This document shows, piece by piece, positions 1 to 5,626 of a stretch of 8,974 nt of DNA. The stretch spans positions 1-8,974 of the forward strand of contig NZ_JBHMFD010000030.1 in assembly GCF_042427575.1 (NCBI RefSeq), in the 5' to 3' direction. How positions within the stretch are numbered: position 1 is the first letter of the stretch; each line of letters begins with the position of its first letter. This stretch comes from Bergeyella porcorum. Lineage in GTDB: Bacteria > Bacteroidota > Bacteroidia > Flavobacteriales > Weeksellaceae. Under the pieces are notes generated by a model, which saw nothing but the letters and a program-made list of their open reading frames with translations, was not told where the DNA came from and did no database searches. Position numbers and translations under genes: made by a program.

Positions 1-2036
1 TAAACGGACAGTTTGGGTATGTGTTCGGAAAGGCAAAAAATAAAACTGCTGCACACGAACTTGGACACGGCGTATTCAAACTGGAACACCCTTGGGAAGA
101 ATACGGCACTACACAAGGTGCTACGCCTTTGTTGATGGATTACAGTCAAGGAGAAATCCTATCACACCTAGACTGGAAACAAATCAACGACCCGAAGTTT
201 AAAATCTATGCTTTCCAAAAGCAAGAAAGTGGAGAGTTGGCAGGAAAAACCTGGTTTACACCAGATTGGAAACCCTTAAAATTAAAAACAACTTCAACAA
301 TTAGTAGTTTCACAGGCCATCCAAAAGGTACTGTCCCTGGGGTAGTCTACAATGGAGTTTCGTATAAGTATCAAAATGGAAAATACATTAATGATAAAAA
401 CGAATCCTTACCACCAAGTGAAATCTTAAATGTAACCCCATCAGGTAAAGACGAAATTTATCTTTATGTAATTGGAAACGATCTTTGTAATGTACCAACC
501 TATAGTACAACCTATGAGTATGCTATTGCAAATAAAGAAAATGTAAATTATACCGATAGTTCTAAAGTAACACCAAGAGAAGTATGGACTTGTCCTAAAA
601 ACAATGTAGAAAGCAGTTATCAGATAATTATACAAGATACAGATAAAACATTACAGCAGTTTTATGAAGATTTAAAAAATACTTACGACAAGGCAAAAGC
701 ATTTTACCAAAACTGTAATGACCAAGAATGGAAGCCTGGCAAAGAACCAGGTATAGTGCCAAAATGTTTCTGGGAAAACTCCTCTACTGAAGATTACTAT
801 GATGTTACTGACATAGCCTTTATGTCTGGAGTAATAGACGGCGGTTATTCAGAACTAGATGGTATTGTGGAAATGATTAATTTGATAATTTCAGGCAAAC
901 TGGAAGAAAATATAACTGATCTAGCCTATGCTTATACCTTAGCTTATCTTGAGTGTAGAGACAAGGATATAGAATTAAACAAAACGGAATACCGTGCGTT
1001 GCTTGAAAAATTATCACAAGCACAGCAAAGCACAGGAATCTGGTCTTGGATAAAAGAAAAATATTACGAACCGAAGGTAGAAAACCTTAGAGAACAGATA
1101 AAAACTTGCGAAGATGCGATACAACTGCGAAGCGATATTAGCAACGCTCTTACGGAAATTAAAGAAGCAATAGATAGTTGGGAAGAAATTAAAACTCTTA
1201 CCAAAAATATTAAAAACAAGATTGCTGGATACTACAATCTTGTTACCAGTAAAGAAAACGCAGGACGCTATGAAGCTGGGAGATTGGTAATACCTGTTGC
1301 AAGCACTTTTGTCCCTGTTGTTGGACAAGTTGGAAAAGCCTCTAAAATCTCTAAAACAAAAACAGTTTTAAAAGGTTTAGAAGAATTATCTGAAAGTAAA
1401 GCAGATGAGTTGGTGGAGAAGTTGATTGTAAAAGGCGAGGGCACTGGGATTATAGCAAGTAAAATCTACAGAGGGATAAAATATGACGATTTTATAAAAA
1501 CCTTTGAAGCAACAGAAGAACAATATAAGATAGCATTTAAACTATGGGGTGAAGAAAAATGGGACGAACTTTATAAGTATTTTAAAGAAAATAAAATAAA
1601 TGAATGGAATGGAGTTATTTGGCCTCCTTTTAATGGTGCAAAATCCATCTCTAAAATAGAAAAAGGAGAAGAATTGGCTGGAAAAATCTTTGATAGGTTT
1701 CAAGTAGGTAAAGATGCAGAAAAATTGGATGGAAGATTTGCTAGTCCTGTACTTAATAGTACAGAAGGAGTAGAAGATTTAGTTTTTACATATGATTCAA
1801 GAGCTTTATCTAATCCTATAACAGAAGGGACTTACTATTATAAATTTAAAATGAAAAAAGGGTTGCCCTTAAACTTAGAATTTGAATATGGAGAAGCAAT
1901 ACCTTGGTTTAAACTACAAGGAACAGCAGATCAGATTAGGTCAAATAAAAAATTTTCAGAAATATCAGAACACATAGAAATTATAGAAGTTTTAAAATTT
2001 GAAAAAGGAAAATGGAAAAAACAAAAATTGAAATAA
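1..2036 (+). CDS. C-terminal part of a large polymorphic toxin: zincin-type metallopeptidase domain plus TNT-like NAD+ glycohydrolase domain (5' end outside window)
   Basis: The frame is open from base 3 to the window edge, so the GTG at 21 is only an internal codon and the real start lies upstream. Residue numbers count from that GTG. A zincin motif, HELGHGVFKLEH, sits at residues 12-23, followed by a possible Met-turn, LLMDY, at 37-41. Residues 205-400 are mostly helical and charged, and 421-445 is a hydrophobic stretch (VIPVASTFVPVVGQVG) typical of pre-toxin regions. The C-terminus (about 525-671) has the ordered landmarks of the TNT family (DUF4237): WPPFNG 534-539, DRF 558-560, GRFASP 571-576, R594 in SRAL, YYYKF 605-609, IPWF 627-630 and GTADQ with Q638 at the place of the catalytic glutamine. 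TNT enzymes hydrolyse NAD+ and kill the target cell. The peptidase may release the toxin tip, which is inference. Family assignment is from memory of motifs, with no search run. The overlapping next gene is the likely antidote. Confidence 0.8.
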   Translation, partial: NGQFGYVFGKAKNKTAAHELGHGVFKLEHPWEEYGTTQGATPLLMDYSQGEILSHLDWKQINDPKFKIYAFQKQESGELAGKTWFTPDWKPLKLKTTSTISSFTGHPKGTVPGVVYNGVSYKYQNGKYINDKNESLPPSEILNVTPSGKDEIYLYVIGNDLCNVPTYSTTYEYAIANKENVNYTDSSKVTPREVWTCPKNNVESSYQIIIQDTDKTLQQFYEDLKNTYDKAKAFYQNCNDQEWKPGKEPGIVPKCFWENSSTEDYYDVTDIAFMSGVIDGGYSELDGIVEMINLIISGKLEENITDLAYAYTLAYLECRDKDIELNKTEYRALLEKLSQAQQSTGIWSWIKEKYYEPKVENLREQIKTCEDAIQLRSDISNALTEIKEAIDSWEEIKTLTKNIKNKIAGYYNLVTSKENAGRYEAGRLVIPVASTFVPVVGQVGKASKISKTKTVLKGLEELSESKADELVEKLIVKGEGTGIIASKIYRGIKYDDFIKTFEATEEQYKIAFKLWGEEKWDELYKYFKENKINEWNGVIWPPFNGAKSISKIEKGEELAGKIFDRFQVGKDAEKLDGRFASPVLNSTEGVEDLVFTYDSRALSNPITEGTYYYKFKMKKGLPLNLEFEYGEAIPWFKLQGTADQIRSNKKFSEISEHIEIIEVLKFEKGKWKKQKLK
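1882..1947 (+). repeat. Direct repeat, copy 1 (inside toxin gene)
   Basis: This 66-bp stretch encodes EYGEAIPWFKLQGTADQIRSN of the TNT-like domain. It recurs at 2483-2548 with 62 of 66 bases identical, including a perfect run of 41 bp (1882-1922). Differences are at 1923, 1934, 1940 and 1943. Only the first changes an amino acid (Thr to Ala). The two copies are in the same orientation and 601 bp apart, flanking the candidate immunity gene. Confidence 0.9.
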
Positions 2037-2461
2037 TAAGAGAATTTAAAGAATATGCATATTATAATCCTCTGAATGTTTTCAAAGGACTAAAAAAAAC
2101 AGGAGCTAATATTAATATATTTGGCAATCAAGTAGCTATTTGTATTTCTGAAGAAGATATATCTTTTTATATTTGGTTTGGAATAGTAGGAGATATTTTT
2201 AATACGAAAAAAATAGATGTTAAAACCATCCCTTTCAATCATTCTATAATATTAAATACAAAAGAAGAGACTACATATACGCTTTATTTTCAAAGTTATC
2301 TAAACAGATTTTTTATGTTGTTGTCATCCTCCAAAAGAAGTAAAGAATCTCAAAGTCTATCAGAGGATATATATGGTGATGATATTTTTCATATTTATGG
2401 AATATGGGAAGTAAAACTATCAAAAGAGTTTGAGCAAGAGTTGTTTTATTCAGAAGATTAA
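2012..2461 (+). CDS. Candidate immunity protein for the TNT-like toxin
   Basis: A 149-residue acidic-to-neutral protein without signal peptide or clear membrane segment, so it is predicted to be cytosolic. I do not recognise the family. The ATG at 2012 lies inside the toxin gene's last codons (25 bp overlap, +2 frame), with AAAGGAAA just upstream acting as an A-rich ribosome-binding region, which indicates translational coupling to the toxin. The sequence is rich in aromatic residues (IWFGIVGDIF about 54-63, YTLYFQSYLNRFFMLL about 89-104) and ends in an acidic tail, EQELFYSED. Immunity proteins of NADase toxins usually bind and block the active site in the cytoplasm. Here that role is inferred only from position, size and overlap. 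GC is very low (14 of 60 bases in 2041-2100), much lower than the peptidase part of the toxin gene, as is usual for exchanged toxin-immunity tips. Confidence 0.65.
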   Translation: MEKTKIEIIREFKEYAYYNPLNVFKGLKKTGANINIFGNQVAICISEEDISFYIWFGIVGDIFNTKKIDVKTIPFNHSIILNTKEETTYTLYFQSYLNRFFMLLSSSKRSKESQSLSEDIYGDDIFHIYGIWEVKLSKEFEQELFYSED

Positions 2462-2482
2462 AAAACTCCTAATAGGTATAGA

Positions 2483-2548
2483 TTGAATATGGAGAAGCAA
2501 TACCTTGGTTTAAACTACAAGGAGCAGCAGATCAAATTAGATCGAATA
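2483..2548 (+). repeat. Direct repeat, copy 2 (orphan toxin fragment)
   Basis: Partner of the repeat at 1882-1947, with 4 mismatches in 66 bp. Similarity at DNA level starts abruptly at 2483, a few bases after the immunity gene stop, and fades after 2548, although the encoded proteins remain recognisably related further on. This places the left end of the orphan toxin fragment at about 2483. Confidence 0.9.
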
Positions 2549-2661
2549 TAAAATTTGATATTTTGTTAGAAAATGGAGACCTTGAAATTATAGAAAAATT
2601 AAGGTACGATGGTACAAAATGGATAAAAATAAAAGGTCGTGTATCAGATTTGTGGGTATAG
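2485..2661 (+). pseudogene. Orphan 3' end of a second TNT-like toxin gene (no start, 58 codons)
   Basis: Reading from 2485 gives EYGEAIPWFKLQGAADQIRS, then a tail that resembles, but differs from, the tail of the complete toxin: both have EIIE, then a Leu-aromatic segment, then KW. A TAG at 2479 closes the frame just upstream and no ATG, GTG or TTG start with a usable upstream region is present, so it cannot be expressed as such. It retains the IPWF and Q motif but lacks DRF, GRFASP and the Arg motif, so it would be inactive alone. The last seven sense codons and TAG appear to come from an insertion-sequence end (2639-2670), meaning the original stop was lost. This is an orphan toxin tip as seen downstream of CDI and Rhs loci: possibly a silent donor for tip exchange, or simply the remnant of a tandem duplication. 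Confidence 0.75.
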
Positions 2662-2670
2662 ATGTAAGTA
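2639..2670 (+). repeat. Solo copy of an IS1-type element's left end
   Basis: The 20 bases GTGTATCAGATTTGTGGGTA at 2639-2658 are identical to 2795-2814, the left end of the IS1-type element. Similarity continues through TGTAAGTA with a one-base gap. No transposase coding sequence follows this copy, so it is a leftover terminus. It lies in the same orientation as the complete left end and is fused to the orphan toxin fragment, supplying its final codons and stop. Confidence 0.75.
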
Positions 2671-2793
2671 ATTGAAAATTAACACAAATAAAAAGTAACC
2701 AAGATTCTAAAATATCAAAAACAGATATACTAAGGCATCCAAAAGCAAAAAATAATAGAAAATAGAACACTTAAAATATTGAGGTACAATATA
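2671..2793. other. Non-coding spacer between IS end remnant and IS1-type element
   Basis: AT-rich spacer without a supported gene. A 29-codon stretch without a start codon ends in TAG at about 2758. It resembles nothing I know. The part at 2762-2793 faintly resembles the tail of the toxin fragment at 2590-2622 (ATAGAA, TTA, GGTACA in register) but contains in-frame stops. No hairpin with a T-run is visible, and no clear Bacteroidota promoter (TTG, about 19 bp, TAnnTTTG) precedes the transposase. Confidence 0.5.
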
Positions 2794-3514
2794 GGTGTAT
2801 CAGATTTGTGGGTAAATTGTAAGTATGCAGATAACAGAATTACATAAATGCAGGAAGTGCCAAAATGGAGGCATAAAGCACGGAAAATCTTCCAATGGAA
2901 TACAACGGCTGTTTTGCAAAAAATGCAAAATAACTTGGCAGAGTACCTATATTTATAATGCCTGTAAAGCCACAATTAACCAAAATATTATAGCTCTACT
3001 CCGAGAAGGTTGCGGCACCAGAAGTATTTCCCGATTATTAAGAATATCTACAACCTCTGTGTCAAAAAAGATTATTAAAATTGCAAAAGAAATACAGCTT
3101 CCAACGCTTTACTTAAAAAAATCTTACGAAATAGACGAACTTTGCACCTATATCAGTAAGAAAAAGAATAAGGTTTGGATAGTATGTGCCTTAGAAAAGT
3201 GTAGTAAACAAATTGTAAGATTTTGTATAGGTAAACGAACCAATAAAACACTTCGGAAAGTGATAAGAGATGTTTTGATTTCGGAGCCAATAAAACTCTA
3301 TACAGATAAGCTAAAAAATTACCAGCATCTTATCCCAAGAGAAATTCATAACATATTTCCGAAAGGAATCCAAAATATAGAAAGAATGAACTTAAACCTA
3401 AGAACTCACCTCAAAAGGCTAGGTAGAAAGACTATTGCGTATAGTAAGTCTTTATCTCAGCTTAGTGCAATTATCAAAATATACCTCTATTCAAAAACAA
3501 CAAGCTTATGTTAA
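2794..3514 (+). mobile_element. IS1-family insertion sequence, left end present, right end not found
   Basis: The left end begins near 2794 with GGTGTATCAGATTTGTGGGT, about 30 bp before the transposase start. The same terminal sequence occurs as a solo copy at 2639. The expected inverted right end (TACCCACAAATCTGATACAC or close) is not present between 3480 and 3700, so the element seems truncated on the right. The true break is probably between about 3490, where the usual C-terminus of related transposases would end, and 3507. The given end is the transposase stop. No target-site duplication can be identified. With one end missing it should no longer transpose by itself, though its transposase may act on other copies. 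Confidence 0.75.
2825..3514 (+). CDS. IS1-family transposase, single-frame type
   Basis: A 229-residue DDE transposase encoded in a single frame rather than as InsA/InsB with frameshifting. Residues 9-34 form a zinc-finger pattern (C9, C12, C31, C34), 56-85 fit a helix-turn-helix, and the catalytic residues are probably D104 (EIDEL), D161 (YTDKL) and E186 (IERMN), the last followed by the IS1 signature NLRTHLKRLGRKTIAYSKS. The ATG at 2825 is about 30 bp inside the IS end, as expected. The final residues SKTTSLC extend beyond the conserved ending (about KIYLY, residue 222) and may be read from flanking DNA after loss of the right end. The stop TAA (3512-3514) overlaps the ATG of the next gene. 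The coding frame shows no interruption, so the protein is probably made if a promoter exists. Confidence 0.88.
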   Translation: MQITELHKCRKCQNGGIKHGKSSNGIQRLFCKKCKITWQSTYIYNACKATINQNIIALLREGCGTRSISRLLRISTTSVSKKIIKIAKEIQLPTLYLKKSYEIDELCTYISKKKNKVWIVCALEKCSKQIVRFCIGKRTNKTLRKVIRDVLISEPIKLYTDKLKNYQHLIPREIHNIFPKGIQNIERMNLNLRTHLKRLGRKTIAYSKSLSQLSAIIKIYLYSKTTSLC

Positions 3515-5616
3515 GAAAATATATTCTCACCATTTTTGTATTTACAATCTCTCTATCTTTTGCACAACAAAAGGAAATAGGAGGGCGTCAAATAGTGCCA
3601 CATATCCGTATAAAAGCAGGTATTAAGAAAAATGAGATTGCATTACGCTGGGCAGTAGATGAACCCATAGCGTGGCAGAAAGCTAATAAAATTGGTTTTA
3701 ATCTCAAAAGATATACGCTTTCTAGAGATGGGAAACTACTCCATCTACCTGAGGAAAAAGATTTAGGCATTTTTATGCCAAAACCCGAAAAGGAATGGAT
3801 GTCTATAATAGAAAAAAATGATAATGCCGCCATCGTTGCACAATCTTTATTCGGAGAATCCTTCGAAGTGGAAATAGGAGAACAAAAAGACAAATTGCAA
3901 GGTATTATGAATAAATCTCAGGAGCTAGACCAACGGTTTGCTTTTGCTCTTATGGCTGCGGATTTAGATTTCAAGGTAGCAGAACTCGCAGGTTGGGGGT
4001 ATGTGGACAGAGATGTTAAACCTGGAGAAAAATACCTATACAGTATCAGCATAAACTTAAAAAATAATGCTCTAACACCTTTATTGGTAGAGAAGGGAGA
4101 TGCTATTGCAAGTCTTGAAGATTATCAGCTTTTACCCCAGCCATTAGATTTTATAGGAATATTTCAGGATAAAACCGTTACTCTGTCTTGGTCTTACCTA
4201 CAATTAAGAGATATTTATACCAGCTACTACATAGAAAAATCAGAAAACGGGACCGATTTTAAATCATTGGGCGACCTTCCCGTAATGAATATGAATGATA
4301 AAGATGATAAGCCCGCTCAAGGGATGGTCTATATTGATTCTTTAGCCCAAAACAATAAAAATTATGCCTACCGTATTCGAGGTAAAAATATTTTTGGAGA
4401 ATATGGGCCTTATTCTCAAATCGTTTCAGGTATGGGAATAAAAGCCTTAGAAAATGCTCCAAGAATTGTAAATTTTAACATTCAGAATAATGAAGATATT
4501 ACACTTAATTGGGAGTTTTCTACTGATGCTGAAAAAGACATTATCGGTTTTGAGCTAATACATTCCGAAACAGATGAGCAAAACTCTTATAAAACAATTA
4601 ACAATAAGATCCCAGCATCTGCAAGAAGTATCACCACTAAAAGCTCTGCTCCATCCAATTATTACAAAATAAAAGCCGTGGGCAAAAACGGTGCCAAAAG
4701 AGAATCTTTTGCTATGTTGGTTCAGCCAGAAGACAACGAGCCGCCTGCAATCCCCAAAGGCTTTAAAGGCAAGATAGATTCATTAGGGGTGGTTCATCTG
4801 GAATGGCTACCCAATACCGAAAAAGATTTAGAAGGCTACCATATTTTCAGAGGAGTTCAGAAAGGAGAAGAAATGCTACGACTCACGCCACAAGCCATCT
4901 CAGAAAATCGTTTTGAAGATAAGGTTATACTGGAAAATTTGAACTCCAAAGTTTACTATTATGTCATTTCAATGGATAAAAGAAAAAACCAATCGGAGCC
5001 ATCACAAATTATAGAACTGGAAAAACCTGATAAGGTAAAACCAATGATGCCTGTATTTACAGATTATAAGCTGGAGGAAAATGGTAATATCACATTGAAC
5101 TGGATGCGAAGCCATAGTGATGATGTAGAAGTCCACCAGCTGTATCGGCAAGCATTAGAATCTCAGGATAAAGAATGGCATAAAATCTTCGAAACTAAAG
5201 ATTTAAAGGAAACCTATACCTATACTGATAAAGATGTAGAAAATGAAAAACGCTACCGCTACTATCTTATGGCGATAGACAAAAGTCAATTAAAATCCGA
5301 CCACTCTCAAGAAATCACTTTACGGAGTAATAATATGCTTCCTATGGAGGCTATTAATAACCTTACGCCTTCGGTAGATCATACTAGTCATAAGATTGAG
5401 ATGAGCTGGAAGATAAAGGCTGATAATATCGAAGAAATAGTGGTGTATCGCCAAAAAGGAAATGAAAAACCAATGATGTGGGGAACACTGAACGGCAATC
5501 AAAATTTTCTTGAAGACAAAAATGTAGCAGTAGGCAATACATACACCTATCTCATCAAGCCAATGTTGAAAAATAACAGGGTTGCCAAGACCGAAAAAAT
5601 AACTATTGAATTTTAA
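3508..5616 (+). CDS. Secreted fibronectin type III repeat protein, first gene of a T9SS-linked surface operon
   Basis: 702 residues. The N-terminus MLRKYILTIFVFTISLSFAQ is a Sec signal peptide with likely cleavage after Ala19, so the protein is exported. Residues about 30-200 form an N-terminal region with a degenerate FN3-like start (IALRWAVDEP). Then come five FN3-like units at about 208-308, 316-406, 412-505, 512-605 and 612-702, each with a core of L-x-W and a later Y-x-Y/Y-x-I pattern (for example VHLEWLPN with VYYYVISMD, and ITLNWMRS with RYRYYLMAID). No C-terminal sorting domain or lipobox is seen, so it may stay periplasmic or be held by partners. FN3 repeats serve as spacers and protein-binding modules. 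No enzymatic motif was found. The ATG overlaps the transposase stop by 7 bp and the next ATG is 10 bp after its stop, consistent with an operon. Specific function unknown. Confidence 0.85.
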   Translation: MLRKYILTIFVFTISLSFAQQKEIGGRQIVPHIRIKAGIKKNEIALRWAVDEPIAWQKANKIGFNLKRYTLSRDGKLLHLPEEKDLGIFMPKPEKEWMSIIEKNDNAAIVAQSLFGESFEVEIGEQKDKLQGIMNKSQELDQRFAFALMAADLDFKVAELAGWGYVDRDVKPGEKYLYSISINLKNNALTPLLVEKGDAIASLEDYQLLPQPLDFIGIFQDKTVTLSWSYLQLRDIYTSYYIEKSENGTDFKSLGDLPVMNMNDKDDKPAQGMVYIDSLAQNNKNYAYRIRGKNIFGEYGPYSQIVSGMGIKALENAPRIVNFNIQNNEDITLNWEFSTDAEKDIIGFELIHSETDEQNSYKTINNKIPASARSITTKSSAPSNYYKIKAVGKNGAKRESFAMLVQPEDNEPPAIPKGFKGKIDSLGVVHLEWLPNTEKDLEGYHIFRGVQKGEEMLRLTPQAISENRFEDKVILENLNSKVYYYVISMDKRKNQSEPSQIIELEKPDKVKPMMPVFTDYKLEENGNITLNWMRSHSDDVEVHQLYRQALESQDKEWHKIFETKDLKETYTYTDKDVENEKRYRYYLMAIDKSQLKSDHSQEITLRSNNMLPMEAINNLTPSVDHTSHKIEMSWKIKADNIEEIVVYRQKGNEKPMMWGTLNGNQNFLEDKNVAVGNTYTYLIKPMLKNNRVAKTEKITIEF

Positions 5617-5626
5617 AAACACAGAT

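Noticed and set aside
21..23. GTG as the true start of the first gene
   Set aside because: The frame is open upstream to the window edge with sensible residues (NGQFGY), there is no ribosome-binding context, and a zincin motif 11 residues from a start is implausible. The gene is 5' truncated by the window.
54..89. Classical metzincin signature HExxHxxGxxH
   Set aside because: The third His is six residues after the second His, with no Gly in the required place, so the domain is called zincin-like rather than metzincin.
441..1328. Minus-strand reading frames of 64 and 104 codons inside the toxin gene
   Set aside because: They lie opposite a well-supported coding frame, have no recognisable domains and show AT-driven hydrophobic composition only.
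2790..2815. Bacteroidota promoter (TTG, spacer, TAnnTTTG) in front of the transposase
   Set aside because: ATTTG occurs but without the TA two bases before TTTG and without a properly spaced upstream TTG, so no promoter is called.
2588..2975. Minus-strand frames of 60 and 81 codons around the IS left end
   Set aside because: They overlap the orphan toxin fragment and the transposase on the opposite strand, contain no family signature and have no start context.
3435..3626. 63-codon + strand frame bridging transposase and FN3 gene
   Set aside because: It is out of frame with both supported genes and crosses the signal peptide region of the FN3 gene. Its residues resemble nothing.
5606..5608. 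TTG as start of the SprB-repeat gene
   Set aside because: It would put MNFKNTD in front of an otherwise perfect signal peptide and overlap the upstream gene. The ATG at 5627 fits better.
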